DNA of 32,522 nucleotides from Anaerolineaceae bacterium (lineage in GTDB: Bacteria > Chloroflexota > Anaerolineae > Anaerolineales > Anaerolineaceae): positions 1-32,522 of the forward strand of contig WOZA01000024.1 of assembly GCA_011620505.1 (NCBI GenBank), in the 5' to 3' direction. Positions 24,401 through 31,936 of this stretch are shown here, piece by piece. The notes beneath the pieces were generated by a model. It saw only the letters and a list, made by a program, of their open reading frames with translations, did not search any database and had not been told where the DNA came from. Position 1 is the first letter of the stretch. Each line of letters starts with the position of its first letter. The position numbers and the translations under genes are program-made.

Positions 24401-25607
24401 ATCAACCCGGATTTACACTGAAGATGGTCTGTTGGACGGCTGGATGCGGATTGAAGAGGGGAAGATTATCCAATTTGGCAAGGGTGAAAAAGAAGGCGCG
24501 GTTGATTTTGGCGACCTGCGCATCATTCCCGGCATATTTGATACGCATATCCACGGCACCCAGGGCTATACCATGTGGGAGGAAGGCGAGAGTGGGGATA
24601 TTGATTTCCAGTTGGATGGCTTTTTGAAGGGTGTGGCGAGTGAGGGTGTGACGTTAGTTCTCCCAACGCTTTTTAGCGCTACCGGTGACGGCGAGGGCGC
24701 CCTGGAAGTACTGAAGAAAACCGCGAATCGAGTCGGCAAGCCGCAAAACGGCGCGAACGTGGCGGGTGTGCACTTTGAAGGCCCCTACTTGAACCGGGTC
24801 GGCGAGAAAGGCATCCGTCCGAAACCCCCCACGATCAATCTGGATTTTGTGCGTAAGGCGATCGAGGCTGGGAGCGGACATCTAAAACTGATGGGGTTGG
24901 CACCAGAACTGCCCCAGTCAGAAGAATTGGTCGACCTCCTGATAGAGCATGGCGTAATCGCCGCGTTTACCCACACGGATTGTAATTCAACCCAGGCATT
25001 TGCCGCTTTCGATCATGGCATTACCGTGGCGACGCATCTGTGCAACGTGATGACCGGAATTCACCACCGCGATGTGGGCGGGTTGGGGGCAGCGCTGCTG
25101 GATGAACGCGTTACCTGCGAGCTGATCTGCGACGGCTTGCACGTCTCTAATCCGATGATCGAGATTGTGATGCGTGCCAAGCCCCACGAAAAAATCATGC
25201 TGATTTCCGATTGCACCGGTTATTCCGGCGCGCCAACCGGTACCTATAGGGGCTTCCTGGGGCATTCAGGCGAAGTGATCGTGGACGATTTGGGCTTTGT
25301 CCGCGAAACAGGTGGGCGTCTGCGCGGGAGCAGTAAGCCGGTGCTCTATGGCATCTGGAACCTGGTGGAAAACGTCGGGCTTGAGATGGACGACGCCTTG
25401 AGGATGGCCTCACTCGTGCCTGCCCGAAAATATGGTTTTGGAGATAAAAAGGGTTCGCTGAAAATTGGCAAAGACGCTGATTTTGTGGTGATCAGTGATG
25501 ATTACAAAGCACTTGAAACTTACGTGGAGGGGCGCAAGGTCTTCGACCGTGCCAGTGAAGGAGATAAGATTTTTAACCAGCAAATGCTGGAGACTTTACT
25601 GAGGTGA
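24390..25607 (+). CDS. N-acetylglucosamine-6-phosphate deacetylase-like amidohydrolase (copy 2)
   Basis: A NagA-family amidohydrolase of 405 residues, more diverged than copy 1. Motifs are PGIFDTHIHGTQGY, HFEGPYLNRVGEKG, AAFTHTDCNSTQAF, THLCNVMTG (HLYNAM in canonical NagA), CDGLHV and LISDCTG, which retains the catalytic aspartate. The ATG at 24390 follows GAAGGAG and is preferred to the TTG in the track. It overlaps the Gfo/Idh stop by 11 nt and is followed by the ceramidase-like gene after two bases. The changes around the substrate pocket suggest a related but different N-acyl amino-sugar phosphate. Confidence 0.85.
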   Translation: MWIRSTRIYTEDGLLDGWMRIEEGKIIQFGKGEKEGAVDFGDLRIIPGIFDTHIHGTQGYTMWEEGESGDIDFQLDGFLKGVASEGVTLVLPTLFSATGDGEGALEVLKKTANRVGKPQNGANVAGVHFEGPYLNRVGEKGIRPKPPTINLDFVRKAIEAGSGHLKLMGLAPELPQSEELVDLLIEHGVIAAFTHTDCNSTQAFAAFDHGITVATHLCNVMTGIHHRDVGGLGAALLDERVTCELICDGLHVSNPMIEIVMRAKPHEKIMLISDCTGYSGAPTGTYRGFLGHSGEVIVDDLGFVRETGGRLRGSSKPVLYGIWNLVENVGLEMDDALRMASLVPARKYGFGDKKGSLKIGKDADFVVISDDYKALETYVEGRKVFDRASEGDKIFNQQMLETLLR

Positions 25608-25609
25608 AA

Positions 25610-26857
25610 ATGATCAAAGTAGCAACATCCACCCGCTATGTAACCCCGCAGGAACCCTGTTTTATGGGCGGCTACGGCATGCGCAGGCAGAAGTCTGAAG
25701 GCATCCTCGATGAGTTGAAATGCACTGCAGTACTCCTGGAGATCGATGGGTCGCCCATTGTGATGTGCGATGTGGAAATCCTGATGATCACATCGGAAAT
25801 CGTCACAGCAGTCAAAGAAAGACTATTGCGCGAGTATGGCATCCAGCCTGAAATGGTCACCATCGCTACCACCCACACCCATGCCGGCCCGGAGATCCGT
25901 TCCGAGCGATTGCCAATGTTTGATGAAGAAAGTGATGATAGCTTTTGGCGGCGATATCAGGACTTCTTGAAGGAAAGGATCTTTATCACCATCGCTGACT
26001 GTTTTGAAACTGAGCTGAGAGAAGCTGAGGCCTGGTATCGTACCGTGAAAATTGAGGGGTTGTATGGCAATCGGAATGGGATTGGCAAGCCCGAGGACAA
26101 AGATGTCACGTTGATCGTCTTCAAAAACGAAAAAGAGGTGTTGGCTGCAATTGTGAATATTGCCTGCCACCCGACCGTGTTGGGCGCCCAGAACCTGCAG
26201 ATCAGCAGTGACTTGCTGGGGTACATCAGCCGTGGTGTCAAAGAAAGACTGGGAGTGTATCCACTGATGATGCAAGGCGCTTCCGGGGATATGAGCAACC
26301 GCAACTACCGCCAGGGGCACGATGCACAAGAGCTGACCCGCACGGGTGAGGGCATTTTGGCACAGCTATTTGCCAGCCAGGAATTAGCCCCGCTCAGCCT
26401 GGACAAACCGGTGGTCGAACCTTACCACTGGGAAACCAGTTATCCAGTGGATAAAGAAGCTCTCAAAAAACTGCAGATGCAAATCAGGCAGCAAATGGCA
26501 GCCGAAGAAAATTACGACAAGCACAAGATCCTGCTTTCTTCGGATTATGCGATTGACCTCAAGTTGAAGAAAGAGGAAATTACCGCCAATTTTGATGCGG
26601 CAATTATCCGAATGGGAGATCTCGAAATCTGTAAGCAGCCCGGGGAAATGTTCTCGCGCTTTGGCATGAAGATCAAAGCCGCCAGCAAGGCAAAGCTCCC
26701 GCTCATCTGGGGTTATGCCGATGACTATGGCGGCTATCTTGCGGACGAGGGTGAGTATGGCAAGACCTACGAAAGCATCATGTCACCCATGCCAAAAGGC
26801 GCTTCGGAAGAAATTACTGATGACCTGGCCCGTTTAATGGCAGGAGAAACGGAGTAA
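25610..26857 (+). CDS. Neutral/alkaline ceramidase N-terminal-domain-like hydrolase
   Basis: Resembles the catalytic domain of neutral ceramidases, zinc amidases. It has no signal peptide, so it is cytoplasmic. It begins near GGYGMRRQKSEGILDELKCTAVLLE and carries the zinc-binding THTHAGPE (about residues 85-92), CHPTVLG and a later QGASGDMSNRN, where ceramidases have a Ser/His-rich catalytic pocket. The fatty-acid specific C-terminal domain of true ceramidases is absent (415 residues against about 650). The ATG follows GAGGTG; the track GTG overlaps it. Between a NagA homologue and a SIS protein it probably hydrolyses an amide on a sugar derivative rather than a ceramide. That is inference. 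Confidence 0.75.
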   Translation: MIKVATSTRYVTPQEPCFMGGYGMRRQKSEGILDELKCTAVLLEIDGSPIVMCDVEILMITSEIVTAVKERLLREYGIQPEMVTIATTHTHAGPEIRSERLPMFDEESDDSFWRRYQDFLKERIFITIADCFETELREAEAWYRTVKIEGLYGNRNGIGKPEDKDVTLIVFKNEKEVLAAIVNIACHPTVLGAQNLQISSDLLGYISRGVKERLGVYPLMMQGASGDMSNRNYRQGHDAQELTRTGEGILAQLFASQELAPLSLDKPVVEPYHWETSYPVDKEALKKLQMQIRQQMAAEENYDKHKILLSSDYAIDLKLKKEEITANFDAAIIRMGDLEICKQPGEMFSRFGMKIKAASKAKLPLIWGYADDYGGYLADEGEYGKTYESIMSPMPKGASEEITDDLARLMAGETE

Positions 26858-26859
26858 AG

Positions 26860-27591
26860 ATGAAATATTCAAATGAATACCTGGAACATTTGGAAGGAAT
26901 CCTTGAGAAGATCAAGGCGAATGAAGAGCAATACCGCGAAACTGCAGCCGCGATATTGGAACGAGTCAAGCAAGGAGGAATGATATTTCCCTTTGGCACC
27001 GGGCATGGGCATCTTCTGGCACTTGAGATGTTCTATCGCGCTGGCGGCATGGTGCGGGTTAATCCGATACTGACCGAAGAACTGATGCTGCACAAATCAG
27101 CCACAGGTTCCTCAGCTTTTGAACGCAGCGAAGGCAAGGCTGAGCCACTGCTGGAGGAATTCAAGGTCAGTGAAAAGGATGTGGTGATTGTGTTCTCGAA
27201 CAGCGGCATCAACCCGCTGACCATCGAGATGGCTTTGGGTGCAAAAGAACGCGGCGCTCTAACCGTAGCTCTGACCAATTTGAACCATTCACGTCCACTG
27301 CAGAGCCGCCACCATTCGGGATTGAAATTGTATGAGATTTGCGACATTGTGCTCGATAATTTTGGTGTCTTGGGCGATGCCTGCGTGAAGGTTGCTTCGG
27401 GGATCAAGATCGCGCCGACATCCACGGTCTCTGGAGCAGCGATTGTGCATACCCTGACTGCCATGATGGTTGAGCTGGCGGAGGCAGAGGGCTATGAACT
27501 CGAACTATACACTTCCGGCAACGTGCCCAATGGGCACGAACGCAACCTGGCGCTGATAGAAAAGTACAAAGGTGTTATTAAAAGCCTCTAA
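26860..27591 (+). CDS. SIS-domain sugar-phosphate protein, UPF0309-like (copy 2)
   Basis: Paralogous to the SIS gene at the head of the run. FPFGTGHGHLLALEMFYRAGG replaces its FGSGHSY phosphosugar signature, and VIVFSNSGINPLTIEMALGAKERGALTVALT matches its second half. It is 243 residues long. It starts two bases after the ceramidase-like gene with GGAG upstream. Substitution of the SIS active site (SGHS to TGHG) suggests a different substrate. A non-catalytic binding role is also possible. Confidence 0.85.
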   Translation: MKYSNEYLEHLEGILEKIKANEEQYRETAAAILERVKQGGMIFPFGTGHGHLLALEMFYRAGGMVRVNPILTEELMLHKSATGSSAFERSEGKAEPLLEEFKVSEKDVVIVFSNSGINPLTIEMALGAKERGALTVALTNLNHSRPLQSRHHSGLKLYEICDIVLDNFGVLGDACVKVASGIKIAPTSTVSGAAIVHTLTAMMVELAEAEGYELELYTSGNVPNGHERNLALIEKYKGVIKSL

Positions 27592-27625
27592 GCCGGACAC
27601 CTAACCGGAATGGAAAGGAATTGTT

Positions 27626-28480
27626 TTGAAGAGAGAATTCAATAAAGAGAATATCAAGTTAGCCGCTTTCGATCTGGATGGGACGATTCTGACCAAGAGT
27701 TACATTACCGAGGTGACCAAAGCTGCCATTACACGCCTGGCTGAAAGCGGGGTGAGGACGATCGTGGCGACCGGTCGGCACTTATTCCAATTACCCCCCG
27801 CGGTATTGGACATTTCCAGTTTCCAGATTGCCATTGGTTCCAACGGCGCGATGATTGGCAATATTCGCAGTCACGAACTTTACCATTTTGATGGTTTCGA
27901 TGTGGAAACCGCTTTGCGATTTCTGCGCTGGTTACCCACCGTGACCAATTCCTTCCACATCGCTTTTCAAGACGGTTCTGGCTACCTGATGCGAGAGGAT
28001 TACGAGCGGTTGCTCGATTTGCAGCCCAACGATGTGGAGAGGGAAAAATCAGCTCGGGAATACCAGCGGGTTTATACGATCCTTGATGACCTTGATCATG
28101 TCGAACAAACCATGAAGCCGGTGGCTAAGTTTGGTTTCAGGATGGCAAAAGAGGAAGACGTGCCTGCCGCGGTTCAGCTGGTGCGGCAAAATTTTGGGTT
28201 TGAAGCTGCCATCACGGATTATCAGACCATCGAGGTGACAAAAGCCGGCGTGACGAAAGCTTCCGGGTTAATACGTGTGTGTGATCACTATGGACTGAAG
28301 CCCGAAAATGTGATTGTCTTCGGCGACAGCGGTAACGATGTACCGGCGATGAGAATAGCCGGCTATGCCGTGGCGATGGGCGACGCCGCCCCAGATGTAA
28401 AAGCCGCGGCAGATGAAGTCACAGCAAGCATCCATGATGATGGCGTGGTCCTGGCGATTAATCGTTTATTTGACCTGTAA
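27626..28480 (+). CDS. Cof-type HAD family sugar phosphatase (copy 2)
   Basis: A HAD-IIB hydrolase with the canonical motif FDLDGTI (motif I), IVATGRH, and motif IV GDSGNDVPAM. The protein is 284 residues. The start is a TTG five bases after GGAAAGGAA; no ATG is as well placed. Unlike the first HAD protein it has standard DxDGT. It sits between SIS copy 2 and murQ, with only 9 nt to murQ. It may dephosphorylate an intermediate or prevent toxic build-up of phosphorylated sugars. Confidence 0.8.
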   Translation: MKREFNKENIKLAAFDLDGTILTKSYITEVTKAAITRLAESGVRTIVATGRHLFQLPPAVLDISSFQIAIGSNGAMIGNIRSHELYHFDGFDVETALRFLRWLPTVTNSFHIAFQDGSGYLMREDYERLLDLQPNDVEREKSAREYQRVYTILDDLDHVEQTMKPVAKFGFRMAKEEDVPAAVQLVRQNFGFEAAITDYQTIEVTKAGVTKASGLIRVCDHYGLKPENVIVFGDSGNDVPAMRIAGYAVAMGDAAPDVKAAADEVTASIHDDGVVLAINRLFDL

Positions 28481-28489
28481 AGGAGAAAA

Positions 28490-29404
28490 ATGGCAGTTCA
28501 ACCCTCTGAAATTAGGAAATTGAAGACTGAACAGCGCAACCCTGCAACTCTGGATATTGACCTGCTTCCCACGCTGGCTATGGTGCGGATGCTGAACGAT
28601 CAAAACCGGGTGCTGGCTGACGCGGTGGACGAGCAGGCTGAACAGATAGCGAAAGCTATCGAGCTCATTACTGAACGCATGCAGCGCGGAGGACGCTTGA
28701 TCTATATTGGCGCAGGCACCAGCGGCAGACTTGGTGTGATGGATGCCGCTGAGATCCCGCCAACCTTTTCATACCCTCCCGAGGGAGTGGTTGGCTTGAT
28801 TGCTGGCGGTGACCTCGCCCTTCGTGGGGCAGTGGAACACGTTGAGGATGATCCCCTGGCAGCCGCTGAACAGCTAAAGGCTCTCGGTCTATACCAGAAC
28901 GATGTCGTGTGCGGCATCGCTGCCAGTGGGCGGACGCCCTATGTGATTGGCGGGTTGGATTACGCCAAGAGTGTTGGCGCGGGGACAATCAGCGTTGCGA
29001 ATAACAAGCACAGCGAAATTGGCAGACATGCGGATGTGGCGATCGAAGTTGAAACCGGACCGGAAGCGCTTTCAGGCTCAACCCGCCTGAAGGCTGGCAC
29101 CGCCCAGAAACTGGTGTTGAACCTGCTCTCAACAGGGACGATGATTCAGCAAGGCAAAACTTACAGCAACCTGATGGTGGACGTCAAAGCGACGAATGAG
29201 AAACTGCAGGCGCGCTGCCTGAACATCCTGCGGGAAATCTTCCCCGCGTTGGAAACCGAGCGCCTTGCGGAAGCCCTGGCACGTGCAAATGGCAGCGTGA
29301 AACTGGCGGCAGTCATTATCAAAACCGGGCTTCCAGTGGAGCAGGCGCGCGCTGAACTGGAACGGCACGACGGGCATCTGCGCCGCGTCTTTGGGGAGGC
29401 ATAA
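28490..29404 (+). CDS. murQ: N-acetylmuramic acid 6-phosphate etherase
   Basis: Cleaves the lactyl ether of MurNAc-6-phosphate to give GlcNAc-6-phosphate and D-lactate in peptidoglycan recycling. The SIS-type fold shows IYIGAGTSGRLGVMDAAEIPPTF (about 71-93; Glu88 aligns with the catalytic Glu of E. coli MurQ), the second acidic site in GAVEHVEDDP, GIAASGRTPYVIG, EALSGSTRLKAGTAQKLVLN and LMVDVKATNEKL. The 304-residue length is standard. AAAGGAG precedes the ATG. The dehydrogenase gene follows after one base. Together with NagA it supplies glucosamine-6-phosphate from muramic acid. It is the best-defined enzyme of the run. Confidence 0.96.
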   Translation: MAVQPSEIRKLKTEQRNPATLDIDLLPTLAMVRMLNDQNRVLADAVDEQAEQIAKAIELITERMQRGGRLIYIGAGTSGRLGVMDAAEIPPTFSYPPEGVVGLIAGGDLALRGAVEHVEDDPLAAAEQLKALGLYQNDVVCGIAASGRTPYVIGGLDYAKSVGAGTISVANNKHSEIGRHADVAIEVETGPEALSGSTRLKAGTAQKLVLNLLSTGTMIQQGKTYSNLMVDVKATNEKLQARCLNILREIFPALETERLAEALARANGSVKLAAVIIKTGLPVEQARAELERHDGHLRRVFGEA

Positions 29405-29405
29405 G

Positions 29406-30416
29406 ATGCTGGCGAGAACCGTCATCATTCCAGCCAAAGGACGAGCGGAAGTTGTGGAGGAAGAGCTCGATACCAGCCGTTTACAGCCCAACGAAGCCAT
29501 CATCCAGGCAGAAGCCAGCATGATTAGCGCCGGCACAGAACTCTCGCGCGTGTTCGAGATCAAGAAAGGCTTTAGCTACCCTGTGCGCCCGGGCTATTCG
29601 GCGGTGGGAAAAGTGCTGGCGAAGGGGGAGGGGCTGACCGACCTGCAGGTTGGGGACCGGGTGTTCTATACCGGACCGCACGCATCGATCTGCCGCTTCT
29701 CCCGCGGGAACCGTACCCAGGGTCCGATGATCTTTAAGTTGCCTGAGGGCATTAGCCCACAGGAAGGCTCGTTGATCACGCTGGCATTGGTGGCCATCAG
29801 CGGCGTGAACAGCGTGGAAGTCCGTTTGGGCGATCGGATAGGCGTGTTTGGCATGGGAATGATTGGGCTTTTGGCAGCACTGATGCTCAAGAAGCTTGGG
29901 GCAGAGGTGGTGGCAATTGACCCGGTGGTGGAGCGCTGTGCCCAGGCGCAGCAGATGGGCATTACACAGATCGTAGATTGCCCGGCGGAAGAGCAGCTGG
30001 CGCAGATCCAGGCGCGCTTTGGCGGGCTGGACGCGGCTGTGGACGTGACAGGCGCGGCACGAGCTATTGAGACGGCAGTTCTTTCTACCAAGAAATACGG
30101 GCAGGTGACGCTGCTGGGCACCCCTCGCGCAGCCTGCACCCTGGATGTGACCCCCATGCTGAATGCCATCCACATGCGCATGCTGCGCGTGACCGGGGCA
30201 TTCAACAGCCTGGAACCGGTGTTTGAGAGCGAAGGCATGCGCATGAACGTGGCGCGCAACTTTGAGACCGTTTGCGGCATGATCTTGAGCCGCGAACTGC
30301 CAGTTTCGTGGCTGATCAGCCATGTGATCAAGCCTGAGGAAGTGGAAAGAGCCTACCACGGCTTGATGTTCGAACCGGATCTGTACCACTGCGTGGTGAT
30401 TGACTGGAGCAAGTAG
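29406..30416 (+). CDS. Medium-chain zinc-type alcohol dehydrogenase-like protein
   Basis: An MDR-superfamily oxidoreductase of 336 residues. The NAD(P)-binding GVFGMGMIGLLAALMLKKLGAEVVAID is at about 150-175. The N-terminal catalytic domain carries MISAGTELSRVF, the GTE pattern of the bi-domain threonine-dehydrogenase-like subgroup, where a Ser stands in place of the usual zinc-binding Cys; the four-cysteine structural zinc cluster is also missing. The start is the ATG one base after murQ (GGGGAGG upstream), not the track start inside murQ. It is the last gene of the PTS run. The substrate is unknown, plausibly a hydroxylated sugar derivative. Confidence 0.85.
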   Translation: MLARTVIIPAKGRAEVVEEELDTSRLQPNEAIIQAEASMISAGTELSRVFEIKKGFSYPVRPGYSAVGKVLAKGEGLTDLQVGDRVFYTGPHASICRFSRGNRTQGPMIFKLPEGISPQEGSLITLALVAISGVNSVEVRLGDRIGVFGMGMIGLLAALMLKKLGAEVVAIDPVVERCAQAQQMGITQIVDCPAEEQLAQIQARFGGLDAAVDVTGAARAIETAVLSTKKYGQVTLLGTPRAACTLDVTPMLNAIHMRMLRVTGAFNSLEPVFESEGMRMNVARNFETVCGMILSRELPVSWLISHVIKPEEVERAYHGLMFEPDLYHCVVIDWSK

Positions 30417-30436
30417 TTCGTTTATTGCCTGGTTAC

Positions 30437-30457
30437 GTTGGGTCATGCCCGACTTTG
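30437..30457 (+). terminator. Weak terminator after the amino-sugar run
   Basis: GTTGGG / CCCGAC (one G-T wobble) around a 5-nt loop, followed by TTTG, lies 20 nt after the dehydrogenase stop. The stem is short and the T-tract poor. Confidence 0.4.
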
Positions 30458-30469
30458 TAGCATATCCGT

Positions 30470-30475
30470 TACAAT
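30470..30475 (+). promoter_or_regulatory. Leaderless promoter of hutI
   Basis: TACAAT lies exactly six bases before the ATG at 30482. There is no consensus -35 at normal spacing and no ribosome binding site. Confidence 0.55.
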
Positions 30476-30481
30476 TAGGGT

Positions 30482-31741
30482 ATGAAAATTTTCCATAACA
30501 TCTCACAATTGATAACCCTGGCAGGGGGTCCCCAGCGGGGACTGCAGCTTGGTAGACTTGGCATGATCGAGCAGGGTGCTGTTGTCTGTGAAGGTGAAAA
30601 CATACTTGCTGCCGGCGGAAATGAAGAAATGCTGGAGCGCTATCCCGACGCTGAACGCGTTGACCTTCATGGTCGGGCGGTCGTGCCAGGGTTCGTGGAC
30701 CCACATACCCACCTGATCTGGGCAGGAGACCGCGCCAACGAGTTTGAGATGCGCCTGCAGGGCAAGAGCTACATGGAGATCATGGCAGCCGGAGGGGGGA
30801 TCCTGGCGACGCTTACGGCTACGAGGAATGCCAGCCTTGAGCAACTGATGGAAGAAGCCCGCAGCCGGGGAGATACCGCCTTCTCCTATGGCACTACCAC
30901 CATTGAAGCCAAAACAGGTTATGGACTGGACATTGAAACCGAACTGCGCCAGTTGGAAGCCATCCTGGAGCTGGATCGCACCGCACCGATCGAGATCGTG
31001 CCCACCTACATGGGCGCGCATGCCATCCCACCGGAATACAAGGGTAATCCCGCCGGCTATACCCGGTTTTTGTGTGAAGAGGCACTGCCCGCGACCAAAC
31101 AATGGTGGCTTGAGCATGCCAGTGGGCGACCTCTGCCTTTTGTGGACGTCTTTTGCGAGGCGGGTGTGTTTGAAATTGAAGAAACCCGTGAGATCCTGAG
31201 CGCGGCAAAGGCTCTCGGTTTCCCGCTCAAACTGCACGCTGACGAATTTGAGAACTTAGGCGGCGCCAGCCTGGCAGCAGAACTTGGAGCTGTCTCGGCA
31301 GATCATTTGGTGAAGACCTCGCTGAAAGATATCGCCCGCTTAGCGGCGAGCGAGACCGTGGCAGTGTCGCTCCCGGGCACGCCGTTTGGCCTGGCACAGC
31401 AGGAATACACTCCGGCAAAGGAAATCCTGGCAGCCGATGGCTACCTTGCCCTGGCGACTGACCTGAACCCGGGCACCACCTGGAACGAATCCATGCAGTT
31501 CATCCAGGCGCTGGCTTGCCGCTACCTCAAACTGACGCCTGCCCAGGCACTGGCTGCCTCCACGATCAATGCTGCCAAGGCAGTTGCCCTGGAGCACACA
31601 GTGGGTTCGATTGAACCGGGGAAACAGGCAGACTTTTTGGTGTTGACCACGCCGGATTACCGCAACCTAAGTTACCGCTATGGAACCAACCAGGTGGCAA
31701 TCGTTGTCAAAAAGGGCGATCTTTACCCAAATGCTGATTAG
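30482..31741 (+). CDS. hutI: Imidazolonepropionase
   Basis: Opens 4-imidazolone-5-propionate to formiminoglutamate in histidine degradation (cytoplasm). This amidohydrolase shows PGFVDPHTHLIWAGDRANEFEMRLQG (about 69-94), SYGTTTIEAKTGYGLD, PTYMGAHAIPPEYKG, LHADEFENLGGASLAAELGAVSADHL and TDLNPGTTWNESM, all specific to HutI. The 419 residues match the family. Other hut genes (hutH, hutU) are absent from the window, so the pathway is split or incomplete here. It is followed by a tiny membrane protein after six bases. The leaderless promoter supports this start. Confidence 0.93.
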   Translation: MKIFHNISQLITLAGGPQRGLQLGRLGMIEQGAVVCEGENILAAGGNEEMLERYPDAERVDLHGRAVVPGFVDPHTHLIWAGDRANEFEMRLQGKSYMEIMAAGGGILATLTATRNASLEQLMEEARSRGDTAFSYGTTTIEAKTGYGLDIETELRQLEAILELDRTAPIEIVPTYMGAHAIPPEYKGNPAGYTRFLCEEALPATKQWWLEHASGRPLPFVDVFCEAGVFEIEETREILSAAKALGFPLKLHADEFENLGGASLAAELGAVSADHLVKTSLKDIARLAASETVAVSLPGTPFGLAQQEYTPAKEILAADGYLALATDLNPGTTWNESMQFIQALACRYLKLTPAQALAASTINAAKAVALEHTVGSIEPGKQADFLVLTTPDYRNLSYRYGTNQVAIVVKKGDLYPNAD

Positions 31742-31747
31742 GTAAAT

Positions 31748-31936
31748 ATGGACCCGGAACTGACGCGCCAGTTGATCAATTTGGCCATCCTCATAGCGGG
31801 GGTGCTGGCGATTATCTGGGTGCTGCGAGACGTCTTAAAACTGGCATGGCGGGTGATCCGGACGATTGTTTTGATTTTGATCTTGCTGGTGATCCTGGGG
31901 AACATCCTGGGCATTATCCAGCTTCCGAGGTTGTGA
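31748..31936 (+). CDS. Small two-helix membrane protein
   Basis: A 62-residue protein with two hydrophobic segments (about 10-26 and 40-58) separated by a basic RDVLKLAWRVIR loop. I do not recognise it. It begins six bases after hutI and overlaps the HD-domain gene start by one base (TGATG), so translation of the three genes is probably coupled. The ribosome binding site is weak. It is too short for confident assignment but looks real because of its position. Confidence 0.6.
   Translation: MDPELTRQLINLAILIAGVLAIIWVLRDVLKLAWRVIRTIVLILILLVILGNILGIIQLPRL

Noticed and set aside
29481-30704. 407-residue minus-strand ORF over the dehydrogenase and hutI start
   Set aside because: It is antisense to two recognised genes and rich in His, Arg and Gln as expected from reading a GC-rich gene backwards.
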